Source of the DNA: Aquipuribacter hungaricus
Lineage (GTDB): Bacteria; Actinomycetota; Actinomycetes; Actinomycetales; JBBAYJ01
Strand: one strand, 5' to 3'
NCBI RefSeq assembly: GCF_042663885.1
Contig: NZ_JBHSXV010000001.1
DNA: 64,000 bases
Below are positions 41,118 through 50,820 of the stretch, piece by piece. Each line of letters opens with the position of its first letter. Position 1 is the stretch's first letter. Below the pieces are notes generated by a model. That model saw only the letters and a list, made by a program, of their open reading frames with translations. It was not told where the DNA came from and did no database searches. Made by a program: the position numbers and the translations under genes.

Positions 41118-42899
41118 GTGCCGAGCGTGCCCGGGACCGCCCCCTCCCGCGAGCCCTCCCCCGGCGACCCTGCGCCCGAGCCCGACCCCGACCGCGACGC
41201 CGCTGTCGGCGCCGCGCCGGACCGGCCGGACCTGGCGGAGCTCGCCGCGCTCGTCGACCACGACCCGGCGCTGGCCGAGGAACGGCTCGGCGAGGCCCTG
41301 GCACCCCTGCTGCCGGACGGCTCGGCCGACGCGACGCTCGACGCGACCTCGGCGCGCCTCGACGCCGGGTCCCGCACGGTCGCGGCCCACCTGCTCGTCC
41401 TGCGGGCGCGCGCCCGGCACTTCCGCCGGGACCTCGCCGCCCACGACGACACCCGGGCGGCGCTGCGGCTGCTCGACGCCGAGCACGAGCCGCTGCTGGC
41501 CGCGCAGGCGCTCAACATGCACGCCATCTCCTCCGGCTACCTGGGCGACCTCCACGCCCAGCTGCGCTGCCTGGACCGGGGCCTGGAGGCGCTGCTGCGC
41601 GCCGAGGGCGCCGAGGCCCTGCGGCTGCGCTCGATCATGCGCCACAACCTCGCCGTGGCCCTGTACGACCTCGGTGACGCCCGCGGCGCCCTCGGCCTGC
41701 TCGCCGACGCCCGCCGGGAGTCCGAGGTGACCGGCCACCCGCGCCAGCGCGAGTGGATCCTCATGACCTCGGTCGCGGCGGCGTCGTTCCTGCTGCGCGG
41801 GTACGAGGGGCAGGCGCCCGTCGAGGGCGACGAGCGCGAGGAGCTGCTCGCCGAGGTCCACGCCTGGACCGCCGAGGCGGTCGAGGCCGCCGAGCAGGCG
41901 GTGGTCGTCGGCGAGGGGATGGCCAACCGGCGCGGCGCCTCGTGGTGCCTGGCGCGCGACGCGCAGCTGCGCGGCGAGCTCGACGAGGCGCTGCGGCACG
42001 CCCGCGCGGCGGTGGTGCTCGTGAGCAGCATCGGCGAGATCGACGTCCTGGCCCGGGCGCGCGCGCTGCTGGCGGAGATCCTCATGGACCTCGACCGGCT
42101 CGACGAGGCCGAGGACATCCTCGTCGAGGCGACCGGCGCGACGGACCGGCTGGGCTCGGTCACCAGCGTCATGGTCTGGCACATGCTCGCCGCCTGCCGG
42201 GAGCGCCGCGGCGACCTGGTGGGCGCGCTGGCGGCGATGCGCCGCTACGTCACCGCGGTGACGGCCAGCCGGGACCTGCAGGTGCACTCCACGGCCGCGG
42301 TCAACGCCGCCCGGCTGCGCCGCGAGGAGGTCGAGCGCGAGCGGGACTCGTGGCGGCGCACGTCGGAGGAGGAGCGGCGGGCCGCCCGGGTCGACGCGCT
42401 CACCGGCATCGAGAACCGGCGCGCGTTCACCGACGCCATGACCGGCCACGCGGAGCGGGGTGCGCGGCTCGCGCTCGCCATCGTCGACCTCGACCACTTC
42501 AAGGACGTCAACGACCGGTTCGGCCACGTCGTCGGCGACGAGGTCCTGGTCCGGGTGGCCCGCGCCATGACGGCCGCCGCGGACGGGACCGGGGCGGGGC
42601 TGTACCGGGTGGGGGGCGAGGAGTTCGTCCTCGCCGTCCCCGTCGACGGCCTGGACGACGACGCCGTGGTCGGCCTCGTCGAGCGGGTGCGGACCGCGGT
42701 CGCGGCCGTCGACATGTCCGACGTCTCGCTGCCGCTGCGCGACGAGGTGCCGGTGACGCTGCGGGTCACCGCCTCGGCCGGGCTCGTCGTCGGGGAGCCG
42801 GTGCAGGCGGCGTCACCCGCGGGCGACCTGCTGCGCGCGGCGGACCGGCGGCTCTACCAGGCCAAGGAGGCCGGCAGGGACCGGCTCGTCGGCCCCTGA
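41118..42899 (+). CDS. TPR-like/GGDEF diguanylate cyclase, second copy
   Basis: A 593-residue paralogue of the protein at 37516, with the same plan: about 400 residues of helical repeats (AAQALNMHAISSGYLGDLHA; HNLAVALYDLGDARGALGLL; ARALLAEILMDLDRLDEAED), the coiled segment RREEVERERDSWRRTSEEER, then LTGIENRRAFTDAM, IVDLDHFKDVNDRFGHVVGD and GGEEF at residues 499-503. GTG 41118 is supported by GGAGGTGA at 41104. The disordered N-terminus is rich in Pro, Asp and Glu. An intact active site predicts cyclase activity. The repeat regions have diverged more than the GGDEF domains, suggesting different inputs. Confidence 0.85.
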   Translation: MPSVPGTAPSREPSPGDPAPEPDPDRDAAVGAAPDRPDLAELAALVDHDPALAEERLGEALAPLLPDGSADATLDATSARLDAGSRTVAAHLLVLRARARHFRRDLAAHDDTRAALRLLDAEHEPLLAAQALNMHAISSGYLGDLHAQLRCLDRGLEALLRAEGAEALRLRSIMRHNLAVALYDLGDARGALGLLADARRESEVTGHPRQREWILMTSVAAASFLLRGYEGQAPVEGDEREELLAEVHAWTAEAVEAAEQAVVVGEGMANRRGASWCLARDAQLRGELDEALRHARAAVVLVSSIGEIDVLARARALLAEILMDLDRLDEAEDILVEATGATDRLGSVTSVMVWHMLAACRERRGDLVGALAAMRRYVTAVTASRDLQVHSTAAVNAARLRREEVERERDSWRRTSEEERRAARVDALTGIENRRAFTDAMTGHAERGARLALAIVDLDHFKDVNDRFGHVVGDEVLVRVARAMTAAADGTGAGLYRVGGEEFVLAVPVDGLDDDAVVGLVERVRTAVAAVDMSDVSLPLRDEVPVTLRVTASAGLVVGEPVQAASPAGDLLRAADRRLYQAKEAGRDRLVGP

Positions 42900-42955
42900 C
42901 CGCCGCGGCACCCGGGGGCACCGCTCCGGCGACGTGCGCGGGCGCTCAGCGCCGG

Positions 42956-44017
42956 TCAGAGCGCGTAGGAGTGGTTGCCGACGAACAGGTAGTTGACGCC
43001 GAGGAAGTTGAACAGCAGGCAGGCGAAGCCGAGCACGGCGATCCACGCCGAGCGCGGGCCGGCCCACCCGGCGGTGGCGCGGGCGTGCAGGTAGGCCGCG
43101 TAGACGACCCAGATGACGAACGACCAGACCTCCTTGGGGTCCCAGCCCCAGTAGCGGCCCCACGCCTCGGCGGCCCAGATGGCGCCCGCGACGACGGTGA
43201 AGGTCCACAGCACGAAGGCCACGGCGTGCAGCTGGAACGACGTCTGCTCGAGCTGGCGGGCGGACGGGACGCGCTGCAGCAGCCGGCTCGGCTCCCCGCC
43301 GGCGGCGACGAGCGCGTCCTGGCGGTGCTGGACCAGCTGGACGACGGCCAGGGAGAAGCCGATGGTGAGCAGCGCCGAGGCGAGGAACGCGATGGAGACG
43401 TGGACGACGAGCCAGCTGCTCTGCAGCGCCGGCGACAGGGCGCTGGCCTCGGTGTAGAAGAACGATGTCGCGACCATGAGGGTGAGCAGCACCGGCACGA
43501 CGACGAACGAGCCCAGCCAGCCCCACCGGGCGCGGTCGCGGAGCAGGACGAGGTAGACGACGCTGACGACCGCGGCGCCGCTCACGGCGAACTCGTAGGC
43601 GTCGCTCCACGGCACCCGCTGGACCGAGGCGCCGCGCGCGACGAGCGCCGCGACGTGCAGCAGGGTCGCGAGGACGAAGACGGTGGACCCGATGCCGAGG
43701 GCCCGCCGGCCGGGGGTGGCCGCGGCGGTACCGCTGCCCTGCGCGGTCGACGCAGCCGTCGACCCAGCGGTGGATCCCGCACCGCCCGCGCCGACCAGGG
43801 CCTCCTCGCGCACGGCGCCCCGGGTGCGGCGCCCGCCGGCCAGGTCGACCGCGAAGGCGACGAGCGCCACCGCGTAGGCCGCCATCGCCGAGTACACGAG
43901 GCCGTCGCTGATGCCGGCGAGGGCGGGGTCCGCGGGGGTGCCGCCGATCCCGCCAGGACCCGCTCCCAGGGTCAGCCCGGTCAGCCCGGTCGTCAGCCCG
44001 GTCAGGACAGCGCTCAT
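42956..44017 (-). CDS. ccsB: System II cytochrome c biogenesis protein CcsB/ResC
   Basis: A 353-residue heme handling protein with about eight membrane helices. The WWD-type signature is WGRYWGWDPKEVWSFVIWVV near residue 295, with flanking histidines in YLHARA and the loops around HVSIAFLASALL. With ResB it carries heme across the membrane and attaches it to apocytochrome c. The ATG overlaps the resB stop as ATGA. It is the last gene of the hemL-phosphatase-tlpA-ccdA-resB-ccsB chain. Confidence 0.92.
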   Translation of the reverse strand: MSAVLTGLTTGLTGLTLGAGPGGIGGTPADPALAGISDGLVYSAMAAYAVALVAFAVDLAGGRRTRGAVREEALVGAGGAGSTAGSTAASTAQGSGTAAATPGRRALGIGSTVFVLATLLHVAALVARGASVQRVPWSDAYEFAVSGAAVVSVVYLVLLRDRARWGWLGSFVVVPVLLTLMVATSFFYTEASALSPALQSSWLVVHVSIAFLASALLTIGFSLAVVQLVQHRQDALVAAGGEPSRLLQRVPSARQLEQTSFQLHAVAFVLWTFTVVAGAIWAAEAWGRYWGWDPKEVWSFVIWVVYAAYLHARATAGWAGPRSAWIAVLGFACLLFNFLGVNYLFVGNHSYAL

Positions 44018-45672
44018 CGGTCTCCGCTCATCGGTCGGTCGGTCGCCGCGGCGAGGACCCGGTCGACCTCGGTCTCCAGGCCTGCGTCACGGCTGCGGGA
44101 CAGCGCCCCGACCTGCACCACGGTACGCCCGCCGGTGCCGCCCGCCGGGCCCGGGTGGCCGTCCGCGGCGGCCGGGGACAGGCGCACCCACACCCTCCGG
44201 CGGGGCAGGAAAAGGCTCACCGTGAGGCCGACGATGGCCAGCACCGCCGCGACGAGCGCGAGCGGTCCGGACGGGTCGGCACGCACCTGGAACGCGGCGA
44301 AGCGGGGCAGGTCGGCGAAAGTCACGCTGCCGAGCCCGTCGGGCAGCTCGACGGTCTGGCCGGGCTCGAGGACGAGCACGAGCGGACGGCCGTCCTCGTC
44401 CTCCACCTGCTCCATGGCGGAGGTGTCGAGCTCGTACACCGACTGGCCGCTGCCGTCACCGAGGCCGATGTCGCCGGTCCAGGCGGTGAGCACGAGGCGG
44501 GGCACGCGGGCGTCGGGGAAGAGCGACACCTGCTCCCCGGCCGGGTCGACGGCGGCGGTCGGCAGGAAGAGGCCGGTGAGCCCGATGTCCTCCCCGCCGG
44601 GCACGGGCGCCTTGACGACGCCGCGGGAGGTGTACGAGGAGTCCTCCGGCAGGAACGGGGCGGCGCCGTCGGCGCGCAGCTCGCCGTCGGCGTCGCGGAC
44701 CTCGACGACCGGTGCGTAGCCGTTGCCGGTGAGGAACACCCTGCTGCCGGCGACCTCGAGCGGGCTGTTGACGCGGACCGTCGCCTCGCGCGGCGGTGCG
44801 TCGGGGTCCTCGCGGTAGACGACGTCGGCGGCGAAGTCTCGCGGCGAGCCGATCTCGCTGACCTGGGTCTCCTCGAACGCGACGTCGAGGGAGTCCAGCC
44901 GGAACGAGAACGGCGGCAGGGCCGAGCTGTCGAACCGGGCGCCGGGGGTGATGGAGTCGTAGGCGGGGACGACGTTGCTGAACGACCCGCCCTCCACGAC
45001 GAGCGCCTCGCCGCGGTAGGCGTACAGCGACCCGGTGGCCAGGGCGAGCAGCACGCCGATGAGGCTCACGTGGAACAGCAGGTTGCCGGTCTCGCGCAGC
45101 CGGCCGGTCTCCGCGGCGAGCGACAGGCCGCCGCCGGGCTCGTCGTGGCGGTCGACGACGTGCCCCAGCCAGGGACCGCCGCCGGGGCCGCGCCGGCGCA
45201 GGGCCCGCTCGACCCGGTCGGCGACGACGCCGAGGGGCTCGTCGACCTTGGCGGCCGCGTGGCCGGGCAGGCGCTCGAGGCGGCGGGGGGTGGCGGGCGG
45301 GCGGCGGCGCCACTCCCGGGCGTGCACCCGGGCGCGCGGCACGATGCAGCCGACCAGGCTGACGAACAGCAGCAGGTACACCGCGGCGAACCACGGCGAG
45401 GCGTAGACGTCGAAGAAGCCGAGCCGGTCCAGCCACTCCCCCGTCGACGGGTTCTCGGCCAGGTACGCCGTCACCGCGCCGCGGTCCACGGCGCGCTGCG
45501 GGAACAGCGAGCCCGGGATGGTGGCGACCGCGAGCAGGAGCAGCAGGACGAGGGCGGTCCGCATGCTCGTCAGCTGCCGCCAGAGCCAGCGCAGCGACCC
45601 GGCCGTGCCGAGCGCGGGCGGCAGCGGCGCGTCGCCGGGGGCCTGCTCGCGGGGGCGCGTCGCGGTGCTCAC
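44014..45672 (-). CDS. resB: System II cytochrome c biogenesis protein ResB
   Basis: A 552-residue partner of CcsB. The N-terminal helices include MRTALVLLLLLAVATIPGSLFPQR and PWFAAVYLLLFVSLVGCIVPR, typical of ResB; a third, NLLFHVSLIGVLLALATGSLY, precedes a large extracytoplasmic domain (residues about 200-470) and a fourth closes near PLALVAAVLAIVGLTVSLF. The GTG start at 45672 overlaps the ccdA stop, and the stop overlaps ccsB. A long in-frame extension upstream belongs to the ccdA/tlpA region in another frame. Confidence 0.92.
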   Translation of the reverse strand: MSTATRPREQAPGDAPLPPALGTAGSLRWLWRQLTSMRTALVLLLLLAVATIPGSLFPQRAVDRGAVTAYLAENPSTGEWLDRLGFFDVYASPWFAAVYLLLFVSLVGCIVPRARVHAREWRRRPPATPRRLERLPGHAAAKVDEPLGVVADRVERALRRRGPGGGPWLGHVVDRHDEPGGGLSLAAETGRLRETGNLLFHVSLIGVLLALATGSLYAYRGEALVVEGGSFSNVVPAYDSITPGARFDSSALPPFSFRLDSLDVAFEETQVSEIGSPRDFAADVVYREDPDAPPREATVRVNSPLEVAGSRVFLTGNGYAPVVEVRDADGELRADGAAPFLPEDSSYTSRGVVKAPVPGGEDIGLTGLFLPTAAVDPAGEQVSLFPDARVPRLVLTAWTGDIGLGDGSGQSVYELDTSAMEQVEDEDGRPLVLVLEPGQTVELPDGLGSVTFADLPRFAAFQVRADPSGPLALVAAVLAIVGLTVSLFLPRRRVWVRLSPAAADGHPGPAGGTGGRTVVQVGALSRSRDAGLETEVDRVLAAATDRPMSGDR

Positions 45673-46562
45673 AGCAGCACCGGGAACCGGCTGACCGGCC
45701 CGCGCAGGGCCTCGACGAGCAGGTCCCAGACGCCGGTGAGCAGCAGCACGCCGACCACGACGAGGAGCACGCCGCCGGCGGTGGTGACCAGCCGGCGGTG
45801 GCGGCGCAGCGGCTCCAGCGCGCGCAGGCCCCGGGCGTAGGCGACGGAGACCAGGACGAACGGCAGCCCGAGGCCGACGCAGTAGGCCGCGGCGAGCAGG
45901 GCCCCGCGGCCGGCCCCGCCGTCGGTGTAGGCGAGCGCGACGACGGCGGCCAGGGTCGGGCCGACGCAGGGCACCCAGCCGACGCCGAACGCCGCGCCGA
46001 GCAGCGGGGCGCCGGCGAGGCCGACCGCGGGCCGCCACCGGGGCCGCAGCTCGGTGCGCAGCAGCGGGACGGCGCCGACGAAGACCAGGCCCATGAGGAC
46101 GGCGACGACGCCGGCGACGACGTCGACGGTGCGGCCCTGCGGCAGGACCGCACCGGCGAGCCCGGCGACCGAGCCGAGGGCGACGAACACGGCGCTGAAG
46201 CCGGCGACGAACAGGACGGTGCCGGTCACCAGGCGGGCCGTGGGGACGGTGGCGGGGTCGGCGAGCACCGCGGTCCGCGCCGGCGCCGAGACGGTCCGCC
46301 CGCCCGCCCCGGAGGCCGTCCCCGCCGCGCCCGTGGTGACCGCGCCGCCTGCGGGCTGCGCGGGGCCGGCCAGACCGGACACGTAGGCGAGGTAGCCGGG
46401 CACCAGCGGCAGCACGCACGGCGAGGCGAACGAGACCAGCCCGGCGGCCGCGGCGAGGGGCACGGCGAGCAGCAGCGAGCCGTCGAGCACCGTCTGCGCG
46501 GCGACCGACGCGCCGACGGCGGCGGGCAGGACGCCCGCGACGAGGCCCGCCGCCGCGCTCAC
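45669..46562 (-). CDS. ccdA: Cytochrome c biogenesis/thiol-transport protein CcdA
   Basis: A 297-residue DsbD-type membrane protein that moves reducing equivalents to the outer thiol redox protein. Two cysteines sit in the classic helix caps, FASPCVLPLVPGYLAYVSGL and GVGWVPCVGPTLAAVVALAY. About six to seven helices are seen, with a Gly/Thr/Ala-rich loop between the first pairs. GTG 46562 is chosen because it overlaps the tlpA stop region and gives the usual length. Confidence 0.92.
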   Translation of the reverse strand: MSAAAGLVAGVLPAAVGASVAAQTVLDGSLLLAVPLAAAAGLVSFASPCVLPLVPGYLAYVSGLAGPAQPAGGAVTTGAAGTASGAGGRTVSAPARTAVLADPATVPTARLVTGTVLFVAGFSAVFVALGSVAGLAGAVLPQGRTVDVVAGVVAVLMGLVFVGAVPLLRTELRPRWRPAVGLAGAPLLGAAFGVGWVPCVGPTLAAVVALAYTDGGAGRGALLAAAYCVGLGLPFVLVSVAYARGLRALEPLRRHRRLVTTAGGVLLVVVGVLLLTGVWDLLVEALRGPVSRFPVLL

Positions 46563-47179
46563 GGCGTGCCCTGCGCCGGGGTGCCGACGACGTCCTCGAC
46601 GACGGCGACGAGCGTGGCCCGGCTGACCCGCCCGAGCAGGCGCGCGGCCACGCGGCCCTCCTCGTCGAGCACGAGGGTGGCGGGGACGGTGTTGGGCGGG
46701 ACGTCGGAGGCCAGCCGGAGCAGCAGCTCGCTGTCGGGGTCGTGCAGGCTCGGCCAGCCGATGCCGTACTCCTCCTCGAACCCGGTCGCGGCGACGGTCG
46801 AGCGGTCGCGGATGTTGATGCCGACGAAGCGGGCACCGAGGCCGGCGAGCTCGCCCTCGGCCGCGACCAGGTCGGGCGCCTCGGCGTGGCACGGCCCGCA
46901 CCAGGAGCCCCACACGTTGAGGACGACCGGGGCGCCGCGCAGGTCGGCCACGTCCAGCTCCTCGCCGTCGACGGTGGGCCCCTCGAGGCCCTGGACCGGC
47001 TCGCCCCGCTCGGCGGCCGGCACGACCTGGACGGTGGAGTCGCCGGAGACGAACGCGTCACCCGCCTCGTCGCGCAGGCCGGGGACGCCGGCCTCGCCGG
47101 AGGAGCCGCAGCCCGCGAGCAGCAGCGCCGCCACGGCGAGCGCGGCGGCCCCGCGCGGGGAGGAGGTCCGCACGCTCAC
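46559..47179 (-). CDS. TlpA/ResA-type thioredoxin-fold lipoprotein
   Basis: A 206-residue extracytoplasmic thiol reductase. The signal ends in a lipobox LLLAGC. The thioredoxin fold has VVLNVWGSWCGPCHAEAPDL with the WCGPC active site near residue 94, and the cis-proline loop in PPNTVPATLVLDEEGRV. It would keep the CXXCH heme site of apocytochromes reduced, receiving electrons from CcdA encoded next. The start is GTG 47179, overlapping the end of the phosphatase gene by 4 bp. Confidence 0.9.
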   Translation of the reverse strand: MSVRTSSPRGAAALAVAALLLAGCGSSGEAGVPGLRDEAGDAFVSGDSTVQVVPAAERGEPVQGLEGPTVDGEELDVADLRGAPVVLNVWGSWCGPCHAEAPDLVAAEGELAGLGARFVGINIRDRSTVAATGFEEEYGIGWPSLHDPDSELLLRLASDVPPNTVPATLVLDEEGRVAARLLGRVSRATLVAVVEDVVGTPAQGTP

Positions 47180-47790
47180 ACCCCCGCCGCCGGCTCGCGG
47201 TACCCGACGCCGACCAGCGTGGTGCCGTCGTAGTGCAGCGACGTCACCGAGGCCAGGCCGCACTGCCGGGTGCGCGGGTCGTGCCAGAGCCGCCGGCCCT
47301 CGACCGCCGACCGGGCGGTCCAGATCGGCAGCTGGTGGGAGACGCAGACGACCTCGCGGCCGGGCGCCAGGTCGCGGGCGTCGGCGACCGCGGCCAGCAT
47401 CCGGGCGGCGACCTGCGTGTACGGCTCGCCCCACGACGGCAGGAACGGGTTCCACAGGTGCCGCCAGCTGCCGGGGCTGCCGAGCGAGCGCCGGTCGACG
47501 AGCCGGCCCTCGAAGACGTTGCTGCTCTCGACGAGCCGGGCGTCGGTGCGGACCTGCAGGCCCAGCGCCTCCGCGAGCGGCCGCGCGGTCTGCTGCGCCC
47601 GCTCCAGCGGGGAGCACACCATCGCGGCGACGTCGCGGCCGGACAGGTCGGCGGCGACGGCCTGCGCCATCCGCTCGCCCCGTTCCGACAGCCGGTACCC
47701 GGGCAGGCGGCCGTAGAGCACCTTCCCGGGGTTGTGGACCTCGCCGTGGCGGACGAGGTGGACGACGGTGCGGGTCGCCGGCGTGCTCAC
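47176..47790 (-). CDS. Histidine phosphatase (phosphoglycerate mutase-like) family protein
   Basis: A 204-residue enzyme of the phosphoglycerate mutase superfamily. The phosphorylated histidine is in LVRHGEVHNPGKV at about residues 12-16, the second catalytic His in VCVSHQLPIW, and arginines in SPLERAQQTARPLAE. The substrate is unknown. The position between hemL and tlpA is conserved in actinobacteria (for example Rv0525), so a link to heme or cytochrome maturation is possible. GTG 47790 overlaps the hemL stop. Confidence 0.85.
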   Translation of the reverse strand: MSTPATRTVVHLVRHGEVHNPGKVLYGRLPGYRLSERGERMAQAVAADLSGRDVAAMVCSPLERAQQTARPLAEALGLQVRTDARLVESSNVFEGRLVDRRSLGSPGSWRHLWNPFLPSWGEPYTQVAARMLAAVADARDLAPGREVVCVSHQLPIWTARSAVEGRRLWHDPRTRQCGLASVTSLHYDGTTLVGVGYREPAAGV

Positions 47791-49199
47791 GTGCCCTCCC
47801 CCGGAGGGGTGCCGGCGGCCGCGGCGGAGCCGGCCCGGCCCTCGGCGGCCTCGGCGGCGGCGCGGGCGGCGACGGGGAGCGCGGCGAGCACCTGCCCGAC
47901 GGCCTCGTCGCCGTGCGAGGCGGAGACGAACCAGGACTCGAACGCCGACGGGGGCAGGTGCACCCCCTCGTCGAGCATGGCGTGGAAGAACGCGCGGAAG
48001 GCGGCCTCGTCCTGGGTGCGGGCGGTGCCGTAGTCGTCGACCCGTCCGTCGACGCCTTCGGTGAGGAACACGCTGAACATGCTGCCCGCCCGCTGGACGA
48101 CGTGGGGCAGGCCGACCGCGTCGAACGCCTCGTCGACCGCGCCGCTGACCGTGGCCGCCACCTCGTCGACGCGGGCGTAGACCGCGGCGTCCGCCAGGCG
48201 CAGGGTCGTCAGCCCGGCGGTGACGGCGACGGGGTTCCCGCTCAGCGTACCCGCCTGGTAGACCGGGCCGAGCGGGGCCAGGTGCTCCATGACGTCGGCG
48301 CGGCCGCCGAACGCCGCGACCGGGAAGCCGCCGCCCAGGACCTTGCCGAAGGTGAACAGGTCCGGGGCGGCGGGGGCCGCGGCGTCGGCCTGCTCGAGCG
48401 CGTGCCAGCCGCCCGGCGAGACCCGGAACCCGGTCATCACCTCGTCGTAGACCAGGAGCGCGCCGTGCGCGGCGGTGAGCTCCCGCATGAGCCGCGCGAA
48501 CCCCGGCCGGGGCGGGACGACGCCCATGTTGCCGGCGGCGGCCTCGGTGATGAGGCAGGCGATCCGGTCGCCGTGCTCGGCGAACACCGCGCGCAGGGCG
48601 GCCTCGTCGTTGTAGGGGACGACGAGGGTGTCGGCGGCCGAGGCGCCGGTGATGCCCGGGCTCGACGGCAGGCCGAAGGTCGCCAGCCCCGACCCGGCCT
48701 GGGCCAGGAGCGCGTCGACGTGGCCGTGGTAGTGCCCGGCGAACTTGACGACCGCAGGACGGCCGGTGAAGCCGCGGGCCAGCCGGACGGCGCTCATCGT
48801 CGCCTCGGTGCCGGAGTTCACCAGCCGCAGCATCTGCACCGCGGGGACCCGGCGCACGACCTCCTCGGCGAGCTCGACCTCGAGCTCGGTGGGGGCGCCG
48901 AAGGAGAAGCCGTCGCCGGCGACGCGGCGGACGGCCTCGAGCACGTCGGGGTGGGTGTGGCCCAGCAGCATCGGGCCCCAGGAGCACACCAGGTCCACGT
49001 AGCGGGTGCCGTCGGCGTCGGTCAGCCAGGGCCCGCGCGCCGACGCCATGAAGCGGGGGGTCCCGCCGACGGCACGGAACGCCCGGACCGGGGAGTTCAC
49101 GCCGCCGGGCACGACGGCCGACCCGCGGGCCAGCAGGGCCTCCGAGTGGGCGGTGGTCCCGGGCGTCCGGGCGACCGGGGGGGCGTGGGTGTCCGTCAC
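47787..49199 (-). CDS. hemL: Glutamate-1-semialdehyde 2,1-aminomutase
   Basis: A 470-residue PLP enzyme making 5-aminolevulinate from glutamate-1-semialdehyde, the second step of the C5 heme pathway. Motifs: VVPGGVNSPVRAFRAVGGTP, VNSGTEATMSAVRLARGFTG, KFAGHYHGHVDALLAQAG, VYDEVMTGFRVSPGGW and the PLP lysine in FTFGKVLGGGFPVAAF. GTG 49199 gives an N-terminal extension of about 20 residues beyond the core. It leads the overlapping cytochrome c maturation operon, while the other C5 genes lie just upstream on the same strand. Confidence 0.95.
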   Translation of the reverse strand: MTDTHAPPVARTPGTTAHSEALLARGSAVVPGGVNSPVRAFRAVGGTPRFMASARGPWLTDADGTRYVDLVCSWGPMLLGHTHPDVLEAVRRVAGDGFSFGAPTELEVELAEEVVRRVPAVQMLRLVNSGTEATMSAVRLARGFTGRPAVVKFAGHYHGHVDALLAQAGSGLATFGLPSSPGITGASAADTLVVPYNDEAALRAVFAEHGDRIACLITEAAAGNMGVVPPRPGFARLMRELTAAHGALLVYDEVMTGFRVSPGGWHALEQADAAAPAAPDLFTFGKVLGGGFPVAAFGGRADVMEHLAPLGPVYQAGTLSGNPVAVTAGLTTLRLADAAVYARVDEVAATVSGAVDEAFDAVGLPHVVQRAGSMFSVFLTEGVDGRVDDYGTARTQDEAAFRAFFHAMLDEGVHLPPSAFESWFVSASHGDEAVGQVLAALPVAARAAAEAAEGRAGSAAAAGTPPGEGT

Positions 49200-49248
49200 G
49201 CCACCAGTGTCCCAAGCCCGCGGGGGTCCGGCGTGCGCGGGGGGTGGC

Positions 49249-49707
49249 TCAGCCGCGGCCGCGGATCCGGTCGCGGACCTTCGCCATCGCGGCCCCAAGG
49301 GCGAGGAACTCCTCGCGCTCCAACGGGTCGACGAGGCGCTCGCGGACGGAGCCCACGTGGTGCGGGGCGGCCTCGACCAGCGCGGCCGCGCCGGCTTCGG
49401 TCATGCTGCAGCGGACGCCGCGCTTGTCCTCCAGGCACGGCTCGCGGCGCACCAGGCCGCGGGCCTCCATCCGGCTCACGGTGTGGGTGAGCCGGGAGCG
49501 GGAGTGCAGGACCAGCTGGGCGAGCTCGCTCATCCGCAGCGACCGGCTCTCCTGCTCCGACAGCTGGACGAGGATGTCGTACTCGCTGAAGGTGAGACCG
49601 ACGGCGAGCAGGTCGCGGCCGAGCGCCTCGTCGAGCAGCTGCGACCCCTCGAGCCACGCACGCCACGCGGCCTGCTGCTCCTGGTCGAGCCACTCACCCC
49701 GGGTCAC
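49249..49707 (-). CDS. MarR-family transcription regulator
   Basis: A 152-residue winged-helix regulator: LTFSEYDILVQLSEQESRSL, recognition helix SELAQLVLHSRSRLTHTVSR, and the wing MEARGLVRREPCLEDKRGVR. It lies between hemB and hemL in the same direction, 49 bp before hemL, so it may be co-transcribed with hemL and regulate it. The ligand is unknown. GTG 49707 is chosen on domain length. Confidence 0.83.
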   Translation of the reverse strand: MTRGEWLDQEQQAAWRAWLEGSQLLDEALGRDLLAVGLTFSEYDILVQLSEQESRSLRMSELAQLVLHSRSRLTHTVSRMEARGLVRREPCLEDKRGVRCSMTEAGAAALVEAAPHHVGSVRERLVDPLEREEFLALGAAMAKVRDRIRGRG

Positions 49708-49781
49708 GGCCCGCAGCGTATCGTCGCGGGCCCCCGCGGGGGGCGGGGACGCGCTCCCACGGACGGCCCCCCGGGGGGCTC

Positions 49782-50792
<1,011 letters not shown>

Positions 50793-50820
50793 CGGCTGAC
50801 CGGCGGGCCCACCGGCACGC

